A DNA stretch of 64,000 bases from Dyadobacter linearis (GCF_907165045.1 NZ_CAJRAU010000004.1:62001-126000); one strand, 5' to 3'. Counted from the stretch's first letter, positions 26,908 to 36,549 are shown. Translations and numbers: made by a program. Notes: generated by a model from the sequence alone, not told the origin.

Positions 26908-29436
26908 ATGTCTGTCAATAAGCCGAGAGGAAACACACAACGTCCGAAAGCAGAGGAAACTGCGGAGTCCCGCATTCGCTTTTCTTTTGACTGGGAGCAA
27001 ATTTTTTCGAGTCCCAAAGGCACATTGGCCTGGGGTACATTCTTTATATTACTTGGGATATTTCTTGAAATCGCATTCATTTCCTACCTCGTCACCGGTA
27101 TTTCAGACCAGAGTGTGATCGACGGTCTGGGTCAGCAGTCGGTTCGCGACGCGGGCAGGCAAACGCGCAATTTCTTCGGTGTGCTGGGTGCGGTAATCTC
27201 CCATTTCTTTGTTTACAGATGGTTCGGCGTAGGCGCGCTGCTATTGCCGCTGGTCCCTATTGTTGCCGGCTGGAAAATGGCTTTCGACAAAGAGATCATC
27301 CCGCTGAACAGAACTACCAAGGAAGTAATCTTTTTTACATTGTGGATCAGTGCGCTGATGGGTTACATTATCCTGATGAGCAACTCCGAAAGTACCATGA
27401 GCTTCGTTTCGGGTGGTATTGGTTACATTATCAATGTCACGCTTTTTGACTGGCTCAAATGGGGAAGTATCATTCCGATCATATTCGCATTGTTCGTTTT
27501 TGCTGTATTCTTTTACGACGCCAGGTCAGCTTATGATGCGTGGCAGGCAAAAAATGCGAAGCCGGAAGTTACTCCCGAACTCAATGGAACTGCGGCTGCG
27601 GAAGCTCCTCAGCCAAAAGTTGCAGAGCCGGTCAGTACCTACGCATCGGTATTAAATGATACCTATGATGATGAACTTCCTGCAACCAACGGTCAGGAAA
27701 AGCCTGAAAAGGCTGGTTTGATATTGGAGGTGGAGGAAGAAACGCCGGTAGCTGCTCCTGTCCTGCCCGTTATTCCGATAGCTCCCGTGGTTCCTGTTAT
27801 TACAGCCCCGGTCGACGCGAAACTGGAACTGGAAGTGGAAGATACCACGCACATAGCTGTTCAGGAAACGGAGGAATTTGAGGATGAGGATGTAAACGCT
27901 TCGATCCTGCGCGAGTTCGGCCAATATGACCCGATGCTGGATCTGCCTTCCTATCAATTTCCAAGGGTTGATTTATTGAATGAAGTATTTGAAAATCACC
28001 ACGAAAAAGTAAGTCAGGAAGAACTTGAAAGTAACAAAACCAAGATCGTCGACACACTTGGAAGTTATGGGATCAATATTTCCAAGATCAAAGCCACGAT
28101 CGGGCCGACTGTTACTTTATATGAAATTATCCCGGAAGCGGGTGTCAGGATTTCCAAGATCAAAAACCTGGAAGGAGATATTGCATTAAGTCTTGCGGCG
28201 CTGGGGATCAGGATCATCGCGCCGATGCCCGGGCGTGGTACCATTGGTATTGAGGTACCAAATAAGAATAGGGAAACCGTTTTTGCTCGCTCCGTTCTAT
28301 CTAATGAGCGTTTCCTGAAATCAAATTATGACCTGCCTATTGTTCTTGGAAAAACCATTTCCAACGAAATCCATATTGTAGACCTTGCCAAAATGCCCCA
28401 CTTGCTTATGGCAGGAGCTACCGGACAGGGTAAGTCAGTAGGATTGAACGTGATCCTGGCTTCGCTGATCTACAAAAAGCACCCAGCTGAGCTGAAATTT
28501 GTACTGGTCGACCCGAAAAAGGTGGAACTTACGCTTTTCAACAAACTGGAAAGACACTTCCTGGCCAAGCTTCCCAATGCAGAAGAGGCGATCATTACCG
28601 ATACCAAAAAGGTGATTTTTACATTGAATTCCCTTTGTATCGAAATGGATTCCCGCTACGATCTCTTGAAGGAAGCTGCGGTGCGGAACCTGAAAGAATA
28701 CAATGCGAAATTTGCCCAGAGAAGACTTAATCCCGAAAAAGGCCACCGCTTCCTTCCATATATTGTACTTGTAATCGATGAGTTGGCGGATTTAATGATG
28801 ACAGCCGGCAAGGAAGTCGAAACGCCGATCGCACGTTTGGCGCAGCTCGCGCGGGCTGTTGGTATTCACTTGGTTGTGGCTACGCAGCGGCCTTCCGTGA
28901 AAGTGATTACCGGTTTGATCAAAGCCAACTTCCCGGCCCGTTTATCTTTCCGCGTTACTTCCAGCATTGATTCACGTACCATTCTGGATATGGGCGGCGC
29001 GGAGCAGCTAGTCGGTCAGGGAGATATGCTCCTGGCGATCAACTCGGAGGTGATCCGCCTGCAATGTCCGTTTATTGATACCCGTGAAATCGAGGATGTC
29101 TGCGAATTTATCGGCAGTCAGCGCGGCTATGATGAAGCGTATGCATTGCCGGAATATGAAGGGGAAGATGCCGCAGAAGGAAAAGCAGACCTTAACCCGG
29201 ACGATTTTGACGCATTGTTGCCCGACGCAGCCCGCCTGATCGTAACCCACCAGCAGGGAAGTACTTCGCTGATCCAGCGCAAAATGAAGCTTGGATACAA
29301 CCGCGCCGGTCGTATTATGGACCAGCTGGAAGTGCTCGGTGTAGTGGGGCCTTTCACAGGAAGCAAAGCGAGGGACGTGATGTTCCACGACCTGAGCGGC
29401 CTGGAAGAACACCTTCGGGTAATGGGCGTCCACTAG
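26908..29436 (+). CDS. ftsK: DNA translocase FtsK
   Basis: FtsK pumps chromosomal DNA at the division septum to help dimer resolution and segregation. The 842-residue protein has four N-terminal membrane segments (about 25-200), then a Pro/Val/Glu-rich linker (about 205-325). The motor domain has Walker A GATGQGKSVG near residue 505 and Walker B VLVIDELADLMM, followed by the C-terminal gamma winged helix (LIQRKMKLGYNRAGRIMDQL) that reads polarity sequences. The linker is much shorter than in E. coli FtsK, as is usual in this phylum. Confidence 0.97.
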   Translation: MSVNKPRGNTQRPKAEETAESRIRFSFDWEQIFSSPKGTLAWGTFFILLGIFLEIAFISYLVTGISDQSVIDGLGQQSVRDAGRQTRNFFGVLGAVISHFFVYRWFGVGALLLPLVPIVAGWKMAFDKEIIPLNRTTKEVIFFTLWISALMGYIILMSNSESTMSFVSGGIGYIINVTLFDWLKWGSIIPIIFALFVFAVFFYDARSAYDAWQAKNAKPEVTPELNGTAAAEAPQPKVAEPVSTYASVLNDTYDDELPATNGQEKPEKAGLILEVEEETPVAAPVLPVIPIAPVVPVITAPVDAKLELEVEDTTHIAVQETEEFEDEDVNASILREFGQYDPMLDLPSYQFPRVDLLNEVFENHHEKVSQEELESNKTKIVDTLGSYGINISKIKATIGPTVTLYEIIPEAGVRISKIKNLEGDIALSLAALGIRIIAPMPGRGTIGIEVPNKNRETVFARSVLSNERFLKSNYDLPIVLGKTISNEIHIVDLAKMPHLLMAGATGQGKSVGLNVILASLIYKKHPAELKFVLVDPKKVELTLFNKLERHFLAKLPNAEEAIITDTKKVIFTLNSLCIEMDSRYDLLKEAAVRNLKEYNAKFAQRRLNPEKGHRFLPYIVLVIDELADLMMTAGKEVETPIARLAQLARAVGIHLVVATQRPSVKVITGLIKANFPARLSFRVTSSIDSRTILDMGGAEQLVGQGDMLLAINSEVIRLQCPFIDTREIEDVCEFIGSQRGYDEAYALPEYEGEDAAEGKADLNPDDFDALLPDAARLIVTHQQGSTSLIQRKMKLGYNRAGRIMDQLEVLGVVGPFTGSKARDVMFHDLSGLEEHLRVMGVH

Positions 29437-29568
29437 CATTCATCTCTTGCAAAGCACAATCTGTTGACATACCGGATCTCGCGTTAAACCATCCTTTTCG
29501 GCGATGGTCTAAATTTTGTAATATCTCCTAATCAAGCATTTTAATTTTTACTCACTAGAAACCTCGTT

Positions 29569-30213
29569 ATGAAAAATCTGAAAATGAATGCATTCCTGCT
29601 TGCTGTACTCTTTGTTTTTCTCGGCGGCAGTGCATTTGCTCAGGGCGACAAAAAGTCATCGGCGATCCTGGAAGCGATGAGCAATAAGTACCAGAAGATC
29701 AAATCCTTCAAAGCAGCATTTACTTATCTTCCGGAAGGCGGCAAACCGCTGAAAGGTGAGGCTACCGTGAAAGGAACGAAGTTCAGGCTGAAAATGGCGG
29801 GTCAGGAGATCTTCAACGACGGTAAATTAATGGCCACTTATATTAAAGAAACAAACGAAGTCAACTTGCAGGATTTCGATCCGACTGCCGGCGGCGACCT
29901 TGACCCGACAAGAATTTATTCAGCCTATAAAAAAGGTTTTAAATACGCATTCCTGAAAGAGAAAAAGGAAGGCGCCAAAGTACTGGAAGTGGTGGAGCTT
30001 ACTTCTACCAACAAAAGCAGTCAGGTAGATAAGGTGCAGATTGAGGTTAATAAGGCTGATAAGTCTATCAATAGCTGGAAAATATTTCAGAAAAACGGGC
30101 AGGAAGTATTGTACAAAGTGGATCAGTTTCAGCCTGACGTGACAGTAGCAGACACTTATTTCACATTCAATGCGAAGCAATATCCGGGAGTTGAAGTAGT
30201 TGATCTTCGGTAA
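29569..30213 (+). CDS. LolA-like outer-membrane lipoprotein carrier protein
   Basis: This 214-residue periplasmic protein has a signal peptide (NAFLLAVLFVFLGGSAFAQ) and the LolA-type half-barrel (IKSFKAAFTYLPEGGKPLKGEATVKGTKFRLKM cut into strands, then DGKLMATYI). LolA carries lipoproteins from the LolCDE transporter to the outer membrane. Position after ftsK matches the conserved ftsK-lolA neighbourhood in many bacteria, which supports the call. It ends at a strong terminator. Confidence 0.88.
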   Translation: MKNLKMNAFLLAVLFVFLGGSAFAQGDKKSSAILEAMSNKYQKIKSFKAAFTYLPEGGKPLKGEATVKGTKFRLKMAGQEIFNDGKLMATYIKETNEVNLQDFDPTAGGDLDPTRIYSAYKKGFKYAFLKEKKEGAKVLEVVELTSTNKSSQVDKVQIEVNKADKSINSWKIFQKNGQEVLYKVDQFQPDVTVADTYFTFNAKQYPGVEVVDLR

Positions 30214-30236
30214 AATTCAGGGTACCTGAAAAGCAC

Positions 30237-30270
30237 AAAAAGGCGGGATCGATCAGATCCCGCCTTTTTT
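30237..30270. terminator. Bidirectional intrinsic terminator after the LolA-like gene
   Basis: A 14-bp stem AAAAAGGCGGGATC/GATCCCGCCTTTTT has a 5-base loop and T-runs on both strands. It separates the convergent LolA-like and DUF2383 genes. Confidence 0.92.
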
Positions 30271-30299
30271 ATTTAGCGTGTATTCGCATGACTATCAGA

Positions 30300-30770
30300 T
30301 CAGCTTTTAACTGCCTGGTGCAAATCCCTGTATTTCTTGATCAGGTTGTGCGATTCCAATAATTCCGCTTTCTGGTTGGCGATGATCTGTCTGATGTCCA
30401 CAGGCAGGTCGGCATCGGTGGCCAATGCATCGTCGTAAGCTTCCTGCGCCGCATCTTCACCATATTCGCAGCTTTCCAGGACGGAAGTTCTGTCGTGGCC
30501 GGTGAAAGTTGCTTTAATATCCATCCAAACCCTGTATATCTTGCCTGAATTCGTAGTGCCCGTTTCAATTTCACCACCGAGGTTACGTACTTCCGCACTT
30601 AGCTCATTGATATTCTGGCGGCTCTCATTTGCCATTTTTTGAAATATACCTTTCAGGTCGACGTCAATATCTTCTACTTCATTGATCGCTCTTTCGTATC
30701 CTTCAATTCTATCATTATTAATTTTAATCAGGTCGTTGAGAACCTCAACAAGATTTTCATTGGTTTCCAT
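30300..30770 (-). CDS. DUF2383/PA2169-family four-helix-bundle protein
   Basis: The 156-residue protein is built of four long amphipathic helices with ferritin-like spacing (LIKINNDRIEGYERAI, RQNINELSAEVRNLG, SVLESCEYGEDAAQEAYDDAL, IIANQKAELLESHNLIKKYRD). These features match the PA2169/DUF2383 family. It has no signal peptide, so it is cytoplasmic. The family is often stress-associated, but the reaction is unknown and I do not claim metal binding. It is monocistronic and convergent with the LolA-like gene. Confidence 0.85.
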   Translation of the reverse strand: METNENLVEVLNDLIKINNDRIEGYERAINEVEDIDVDLKGIFQKMANESRQNINELSAEVRNLGGEIETGTTNSGKIYRVWMDIKATFTGHDRTSVLESCEYGEDAAQEAYDDALATDADLPVDIRQIIANQKAELLESHNLIKKYRDLHQAVKS

Positions 30771-30909
30771 AACTTATGTTTTTTAGTGTTGATAAATTTT
30801 TGTTTTGACTTTCGACCCACCTAAAAATGCTGTGCCATTTCAGGTTTAGGCGCTAAGCGCATTGGAATTTTTTGTTTGGGAAAGGCTTAAATGAATCAGT
30901 GCCAGCAGG

Positions 30910-32016
30910 TCAGTTCAAGGCTTTCGGGTTACCAAGCAGCATTTTTACCCGCTGCTCAGACGTTGAAAACTGGTTTATTTCCTCCACTTCCTTGTCCGCA
31001 TATTTCCTGATCTTGTCTTGCTCGTAAGCCCGGAAAATCGCGGGGTGCACGTAATATTTTTTGCATACTGCCCTGGTATTTCCCAAATGGGCTGCCACCA
31101 CATCCAGGCAGGTATTCAGTGTGCGCGTCAGCTGGCGCTGCGACGGTGCCTTTTCCTGCGTACTCAGGTATTCGAAGGCAGTAACAGTTCCCATCCAGGT
31201 CCTGAAATCTTTGGCGGAAAAATGAGAGCCGGTGTGTTCCCGGATATAATCGTTCACCTGCGCCGCAGACAGCGCACATTTGCCGCCGGCTTCATTTGTA
31301 TATTGAAAAAGCCGCTTCCCGGGCATTTCTTTATATAGTTTCACCAGCCGCGCAAGCTGCGTATCCCGCAGGGTAATATCCTGTTTTACACCCTTTTTAC
31401 CCTTAAATACAAACCGGATCCGGCTGCCGGTAACTGTCGCGCATTTTGAGTCAAGTGTGGTAATGCCCGAAGAACCATGCTTTAATTTATACCGCTGATT
31501 CCCGACCCGGATACAGGTTTTGTCCATCAGTTTTACGACCAAGGCAATCGACTTATTCAGGTCAAAATCGCGTTTTCTCAGATCGTGTTCCACCTGTTCA
31601 CGCAGTTTTGGCAAAGCTTCCGAAAAGGTTAATAACCGAAAGTATTTGGCCTGGTTGCGGATCAGGTTCCATTGCGGGTGGTACCGGTATTGCTTTCTGC
31701 CAGCGTCGTCAGTTCCGGTTGCCTGCAAATGCGCGTCCGGGTCGCTGCTGATCCAAACATCCTTCCAGGCAGGCGGCAGCACAAGCGATCTGATACGTTT
31801 GATTGCTTCCTTATCTTTTACCCGGTTCCCTTTTTGATCTGTATAGTAAAAGCGCGGAGACTTACCTTTCCTCAGGTATCCCGGCGCAAAGCCAGACTTG
31901 ATATAATTGAGTCCCACGGCCGCGGCTGTCAGCGCCGGATCCTTCCTTAACTTCTTAAATTGCCTGGCTGATATTTCAGGTACTTGTGTGAGCGTCCCGA
32001 TTGCGACTGGTTGCAT
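30910..32016 (-). CDS. DNA topoisomerase IB
   Basis: This 368-residue type IB (eukaryote/poxvirus-like) topoisomerase relaxes supercoils by nicking one strand through a 3'-phosphotyrosine. The N-terminal domain is at about 30-110 (GYLRKGKSPRFYYTDQKGNRV). The catalytic domain has the RVGNQRYKLKHGSSGITTL region with catalytic Arg and Lys residues, KDFRTWMGTV, and the active-site Tyr region GNTRAVCKKYYVHP. Bacterial TopIB is an accessory enzyme absent from many bacteria. It has no operon partner here. Confidence 0.94.
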   Translation of the reverse strand: MQPVAIGTLTQVPEISARQFKKLRKDPALTAAAVGLNYIKSGFAPGYLRKGKSPRFYYTDQKGNRVKDKEAIKRIRSLVLPPAWKDVWISSDPDAHLQATGTDDAGRKQYRYHPQWNLIRNQAKYFRLLTFSEALPKLREQVEHDLRKRDFDLNKSIALVVKLMDKTCIRVGNQRYKLKHGSSGITTLDSKCATVTGSRIRFVFKGKKGVKQDITLRDTQLARLVKLYKEMPGKRLFQYTNEAGGKCALSAAQVNDYIREHTGSHFSAKDFRTWMGTVTAFEYLSTQEKAPSQRQLTRTLNTCLDVVAAHLGNTRAVCKKYYVHPAIFRAYEQDKIRKYADKEVEEINQFSTSEQRVKMLLGNPKALN

Positions 32017-32127
32017 TTCATTTCCGTTAAATTTCGGTTGTTATTACCAAATTAGTACCAGTTGAAAACGGGAAACCGCGACGCGGGAAAATGCCACTTA
32101 TGAAAGCATTCAGCGGCTCGGTACTAA

Positions 32128-32168
32128 ACAAAAATCCTCAGCCCGAATCTTTTCAGATTGACCTGAGG
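32128..32168 (-). terminator. Terminator downstream of the bacteriophytochrome gene
   Basis: A two-part stem (CCTCAG/CTGAGG plus inner AATC/GATT) is followed on the minus strand by ATTTTTG, about 40 bp after the phytochrome stop. It is weaker than the other terminators in the window. Confidence 0.55.
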
Positions 32169-32205
32169 AAGTATATACTCAGTTTTAAAAATTAGCGCAG
32201 CTTGA

Positions 32206-34491
32206 TCAGACGGGAAAGTAAACCTGGAATACCGAACCTTTGTCAGGCTCGGAAGAGGCGGTCAGAAAACCTTTATGGTTTTCCATAATCTTCTTGCAGA
32301 TAGCAAGCCCGATTCCGCTTCCGGGATATTTGTGGGCAGGATGCAGTCTCTGGAAAACGTCGAATATCCTTTCCTTATATTCTTCGCTGAACCCAATGCC
32401 GTTATCGGCAAAAGAGATCCGGCAATACCTTGTGTTACCCACCGATTTTTCGTGACTAATATCCTCTCCACTCACTTCGTCGACAGTAATATTGATCTCA
32501 GGGTGAATATGCGGGGCGGTAAACTTGATACCATTGCTGATCAGGTTGATAAACAACTGACGAACCTGGAAAGGGATCACAGCCAGCTCGGGCAGCTTGT
32601 CGGCATGAACTACTGCTTTTTTCTCCTCGATAACCGTACTCAGTTCCTGTAATACTTCCGATAAAATATTGTTCAGATCCACTTTTTCATACACCTTTTC
32701 CATATTTCCAGTCTTGGAATAGGAGAGGATATCTTCGATCAGCAACTGCATTTTTTCGGCAGCAAACCGCATCCGTTCCACAGAATCCTTTACCTGCGCA
32801 GAAAGATCTGGATCTTCGCGGTCAAGGACCTTAGAAGCAAATATCTGGATTTTGCGAAGCGGCTCTTTCAAATCGTGGGTGCTGATCCAGTTAAGGTTGG
32901 CCAGTTCTTTGTTAGCACTTTTCAGCTCTTCGTTCAGTATCCTGTTTTTATCTTCCTGCGTGCGGATCAGACGAAGATTGACGTGTTTTTGCAAAGAAAA
33001 AGAGAAGTTTGCGGCTGCATTGATCTCAGATTTGCGCCAGGTTTCGCTCAGATCTTTTACCTCCTCCGCCCACAGTTCGAAAGACTTACGTGGAGAAAGT
33101 CTGTCCCCTGCTTCATTGGGCAGTACAGCCTTGTGCGGATTGCCAGCCCATTTGATCGTCTCGATTTTTTCACTGCGCAGCCACAATATGCCAGCATGCG
33201 AACCGGATGGAATCGCGTGATAAATAATCCCTGCCGCGTATCTGGAAAGTGATTTTCCTTCCGGGTAAATGCCGAGCAAGTGCTCGGTGTGAATGCCGTG
33301 AGAATTATAATTCGCTGCCAGGTGCTCCAACAGCGGGATCAGCTCCTCGTCGGCTGGTACCTGCCCGTTTTTATAGAGTTTTCCATTGTAATAAATAACT
33401 ACGCCGGTCGCATTGGCCATTTTCAAAACCGATGGAGCCTGGTGAAAAGCCTCGATGAAATCGTCGTGATCGTGCAGTAAAGTCAGGGATTCGCTGAGCG
33501 CCTTATCCACTTCCTGAGTTACCTCAAACTCTTCCGCCACTTCTCTTACAGCGATCTGCGAGGTCAGGAAATGGCCTTGAAGTAAAGCTGAAAGTCGGGT
33601 ATAATGCGGGAGTATTTTAGGCGAATAATGGTGGCAGGCGATCAGTCCCCACAATTTCTGATTTTGCAAAAGGGAAATGGTAAGCGTTGCGGCTACTCCC
33701 ATATTCATCAGATATTCAATATGTATGGGCGAAACACTCCTTAATATCGACAGGCTCAGATCAAGCGATTTGTTGCTTTTCCCGGCTGCGTCGTCGAGTG
33801 TCAGCAGCGGTACTGGCTTGTAGCTCACGTCCGCGATCATCCGCAGCGGGCTGCGGATATACAGCTCGCGCGCCTGTACCGGAATATCGGTATGCGGGTA
33901 TTTTTGACCTTCAAAAGAAGCCACGTCTTTATTCCGGCTTTCTGCAATCACTTCCCCGTTATAGTTTGCGTCGAATTTGTAAACCATAACCCGGTCGTAG
34001 CCCGTGATTTCGCGCGTTTCATTCACGATCTCCTGACAAAGCTCTTTCATATAGGTCGCTTTTTCCATAATGGAAACAAACTTCCTGGTCTGGTTATACA
34101 GGTTTGGGAGATTTAAAGTCCCGTCGGGAAAAGGCTCGAATTCAAGTATTATCGTCTCTCCGCTCTGATGCACCGTTGTGTTGTACAATTCCTCTTTCAT
34201 GGAGAACACATACGGTTTTGCAGTGTCAATAACGGCCGCACTAACGTATTCAACAAATCCGCTGGCCTCTTCTTCCGTGAAGATTTCGGCCAGGGTTTTT
34301 CCCAAAATGACTTCCGGGGTAAGACCAATATAATCAGCTGAGTTTTCGCTGCTGAATTCGATCTTCGAGTTGTTTTTATTTATGCCGAGGAGGAAACCGT
34401 GTGGCTGTATGCTGCCAGGAATGTGGATAGGTTCGCTTTCACAGTTCGTCAGGTTAACAATATCCCGGTTTACAATATTCTTAATGTTCAT
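32206..34491 (-). CDS. Bacteriophytochrome sensor histidine kinase
   Basis: This 761-residue red/far-red photoreceptor binds biliverdin and signals by autophosphorylation. Cys17 in the N-terminal CESEPIHIPGSIQPHG motif is the chromophore attachment residue. A PAS domain (about 18-120), GAF domain (145-305, with DIP at 202-204, His257 in SPIHIEYLMNMGV and CHHYSP) and PHY domain (320-500, with the tongue PRKSF) follow. The kinase core has His539 in the H box (STHDLKEPLRK), an N box and G boxes (ADNGIGF, GSGIGLAICKK). No receiver domain is fused. It lies 19 bp after the heme oxygenase gene that should make its chromophore. Confidence 0.96.
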   Translation of the reverse strand: MNIKNIVNRDIVNLTNCESEPIHIPGSIQPHGFLLGINKNNSKIEFSSENSADYIGLTPEVILGKTLAEIFTEEEASGFVEYVSAAVIDTAKPYVFSMKEELYNTTVHQSGETIILEFEPFPDGTLNLPNLYNQTRKFVSIMEKATYMKELCQEIVNETREITGYDRVMVYKFDANYNGEVIAESRNKDVASFEGQKYPHTDIPVQARELYIRSPLRMIADVSYKPVPLLTLDDAAGKSNKSLDLSLSILRSVSPIHIEYLMNMGVAATLTISLLQNQKLWGLIACHHYSPKILPHYTRLSALLQGHFLTSQIAVREVAEEFEVTQEVDKALSESLTLLHDHDDFIEAFHQAPSVLKMANATGVVIYYNGKLYKNGQVPADEELIPLLEHLAANYNSHGIHTEHLLGIYPEGKSLSRYAAGIIYHAIPSGSHAGILWLRSEKIETIKWAGNPHKAVLPNEAGDRLSPRKSFELWAEEVKDLSETWRKSEINAAANFSFSLQKHVNLRLIRTQEDKNRILNEELKSANKELANLNWISTHDLKEPLRKIQIFASKVLDREDPDLSAQVKDSVERMRFAAEKMQLLIEDILSYSKTGNMEKVYEKVDLNNILSEVLQELSTVIEEKKAVVHADKLPELAVIPFQVRQLFINLISNGIKFTAPHIHPEINITVDEVSGEDISHEKSVGNTRYCRISFADNGIGFSEEYKERIFDVFQRLHPAHKYPGSGIGLAICKKIMENHKGFLTASSEPDKGSVFQVYFPV

Positions 34492-34510
34492 TTCGACACG
34501 TTCATTTCGG

Positions 34511-35122
34511 CTAACTATTTCTGCCGCTTAGCCAATTATCAATAACTGTAAATGTTTGTTTGGCACTATCAATAATGCCGGGCTGGTCATTACTGTTATC
34601 TGCAAATTGGGTAAACACGGAAATGAAGGATTTCCATAAAATCCCGGTTTGGGTACCGTAGCCCCAAAAATACGCTGCGCCGGTTTCTGGCGTCAAGCCG
34701 AGCTTTTCGTGAATATGCTTGAATATAATCTTGCCGCCCAATGTGGAACCTTCCAGTACATACATAATGCCCATTGCTTCTGATACACCGTCAAATTCGA
34801 ATTGGTGCAGCGGCAATGCGGCTGTATCCTGTGCTGGCATGCCGGTAGCTTCCAGATCTTTTATAATCAAATGTGATTTGTGTCTCTCGCCCAAATCCGG
34901 CACAATATCCGTCAGGAGAGGGAAGATCTGCTTTTCACAAGCAAGTATAACACCGTAGATTTTGGACAGATACAACTGATAGTTGGCCAGGGTCACATCC
35001 GGATCAAGTAATGCTCTTGATATTGGATTATCTTCTAAATTCTGGTGGCTTTCGGCCGTTACGTTTCTAAGCGTTTTAATAAAAGAATCCTGATCTTTTA
35101 CAGAAACAGTTACTTCATTCAT
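34511..35122 (-). CDS. Biliverdin-producing heme oxygenase
   Basis: The 203-residue helical protein has the proximal heme ligand His26 in ESHQNLEDNPISRALL and the distal helix with YVLEGSTLGGKII, where the Gly pair bends over heme. Heme oxygenase opens heme to biliverdin, carbon monoxide and iron, and biliverdin is the bacteriophytochrome chromophore. It sits between the response regulator (27 bp upstream) and the phytochrome gene (19 bp downstream), so chromophore supply and sensor are made together. Confidence 0.93.
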   Translation of the reverse strand: MNEVTVSVKDQDSFIKTLRNVTAESHQNLEDNPISRALLDPDVTLANYQLYLSKIYGVILACEKQIFPLLTDIVPDLGERHKSHLIIKDLEATGMPAQDTAALPLHQFEFDGVSEAMGIMYVLEGSTLGGKIIFKHIHEKLGLTPETGAAYFWGYGTQTGILWKSFISVFTQFADNSNDQPGIIDSAKQTFTVIDNWLSGRNS

Positions 35123-35149
35123 AAGAATGCATTTTCAAACCTGACAAAG

Positions 35150-35593
35150 TTAATTGGTAATCAAAAATTGTTCCATGGGAGCAGCTTCGTCTTTGATCAG
35201 ACTTTGGAAGAGGCACTTATGAAGTACATTAACAAGCCCCGAAAAGCTGGTTGGTTTCTGGATATACAGGTTCGCGCCACCTTTATATGCGGATTCCCAC
35301 AGATATTGCGCGACGGAAGTGGAAAGAACAACAATAGGTGTTTTTTCAAATCCCGGGGTCGCCCTGATCTCTTCCAGACATTCCAGCCCATTTTTTACCG
35401 GCATATTCATGTCCAGGAAAATGAGGTCCGGATTAATGCTGTCTTTGACGATCGTGTCCATCAGCTCCATGCCATTTGCCGCCGTGAATAATTGCGATTC
35501 AAATGAAACCTGTTCCAGTGCTTCGCGAAACAAAAAGGTATCATCATCATCATCGTCAGCGAGCAGGATACGAAAATGTTTATCGTGTTTCAT
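35150..35593 (-). CDS. Stand-alone response regulator (Rcp1-like receiver)
   Basis: I start this gene at the Met at 35593, giving 147 residues, because MKHDKHFRILLADDDDDD begins the receiver fold; the frame stays open 42 codons upstream but that stretch is unlike any receiver protein. It has the acidic pocket (DDDDDD), the phosphorylated Asp in LIFLDMNMP, and the conserved Ser and Lys (VVLSTS, YIQKP). There is no output domain. Such single-domain regulators are the usual phosphate acceptors of phytochrome kinases, and here it is the first gene of the same operon. Confidence 0.92.
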   Translation of the reverse strand: MKHDKHFRILLADDDDDDTFLFREALEQVSFESQLFTAANGMELMDTIVKDSINPDLIFLDMNMPVKNGLECLEEIRATPGFEKTPIVVLSTSVAQYLWESAYKGGANLYIQKPTSFSGLVNVLHKCLFQSLIKDEAAPMEQFLITN

Positions 35594-35682
35594 TCTTATT
35601 TGCGGGTGGGGCCGCTCTGCTTGTAGGTTATTTTGAACAGATAGTAGGTTGAAGGCTCTCCTGCCAGTGAATGGCCGAAACG

Positions 35683-35690
35683 CAAAAATA
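35683..35690 (-). promoter_or_regulatory. Candidate -7 element of the light-sensing operon (TATTTTTG on minus strand)
   Basis: An exact TAnnTTTG match lies about 90 bp upstream of the response-regulator start, inside the frame extension rejected as coding. This supports the downstream start. Confidence 0.4.
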
Positions 35691-35784
35691 ATATTTTCTT
35701 TTCCAAATAAACGCTTCAAAACCCTTTTTCCTGATTTGCAGTTGGCATGCTTTTTTAAAAATAGTAAACCAGCATCACAAAAAA

Positions 35785-36360
35785 ATGAAAATGATTATGA
35801 AAAAGATAACAATAGGTTCTTTGGCACTTGCCGCTATGATGGCATTTTCTGCGTGTAATAGCAATAAAACAGAAGATACCAAGGACGTTGCAGAAGAACA
35901 AAATGAGCAGAAACTGGACGACACCACGCTCGAAGATGATTCGGAATTCGCAGTGGCAGCAGCCGACGGTGGCATGATGGAAGTGAAGCTGGGCGAGCTG
36001 GCTAAAACTGCCGCAGTGAATGCTGAGGTGAAGAAATTCGGTGAACAAATGGTGACCGACCACGGAAAAGCAAACGACGAGCTGAAAGCTTTGGCGCAGC
36101 AAAAAAACATCACATTGCCTATGGCATTGAGCGATGACAAGCAAAAGAAATATGATGATCTGGCAGCGAAAAAAGGCGCTGACTTCGATAAAGCGTATAT
36201 CTCTTTTATGGTGGATGATCACAAAGAAGATATCAGCGAGTTTGAAGAAGCGGCCAAAGACGCGAAAGATCCTGATGTAAAATCATGGGCGGCAGGCAAG
36301 GTCCCTGCATTGAAACACCATCTTGAAATGGCGCAAAAAATCAAAGACGCTCAGAAATAA
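35785..36360 (+). CDS. DUF4142 lipoprotein
   Basis: The 191-residue protein has a lipoprotein signal (KKITIGSLALAAMMAFSAC), so it is envelope-anchored. An acidic linker precedes two DUF4142 helical hairpins resembling a ferritin-like bundle (MMEVKLGELAKTAAVNAEVKKFGEQMVTDHGKAND, then DKAYISFMVDDHKEDISEFEEAAK; each cut here). The start could equally be the Met four codons downstream. Function is unknown; the family is common in stress-responsive loci. It is divergent from the light-sensing operon and ends at a terminator. Confidence 0.88.
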   Translation: MKMIMKKITIGSLALAAMMAFSACNSNKTEDTKDVAEEQNEQKLDDTTLEDDSEFAVAAADGGMMEVKLGELAKTAAVNAEVKKFGEQMVTDHGKANDELKALAQQKNITLPMALSDDKQKKYDDLAAKKGADFDKAYISFMVDDHKEDISEFEEAAKDAKDPDVKSWAAGKVPALKHHLEMAQKIKDAQK

Positions 36361-36382
36361 GCTGATTTATAGCAAAGCAGTC

Positions 36383-36413
36383 AGCCGGGTCCATAAAGGA
36401 TCCGGCTTTTTTT
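36383..36413 (+). terminator. Intrinsic terminator after the DUF4142 gene
   Basis: A 10-bp stem AGCCGGGTCC/GGATCCGGCT with one mismatch and a 5-base loop is followed by seven T residues, 23 bp after the stop codon. Confidence 0.85.
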
Positions 36414-36454
36414 ATTTAAAAATCACTTATTTAACAGGAAGTAATATTGAATAC

Positions 36455-36462
36455 TAATTTTG
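36455..36462 (+). promoter_or_regulatory. Candidate -7 element upstream of the sulfatase operon (TAATTTTG)
   Basis: An exact TAnnTTTG match lies about 90 bp before the sulfatase start. The spacing of any -33 element is not convincing. Confidence 0.35.
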
Positions 36463-36549
36463 GTACATCCGAAACCCTACTAAATCGAGGAAACGTTTGA
36501 TAAATACTTTTTAATAACCTTATTTTGTCTATCTATTTAATAGAGTATT

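Noticed and set aside
35594..35719. N-terminal extension of the response regulator
   Set aside because: The 42 extra residues do not resemble a receiver protein and the segment contains a good -7 promoter element; the Met at 35593 is the better start.
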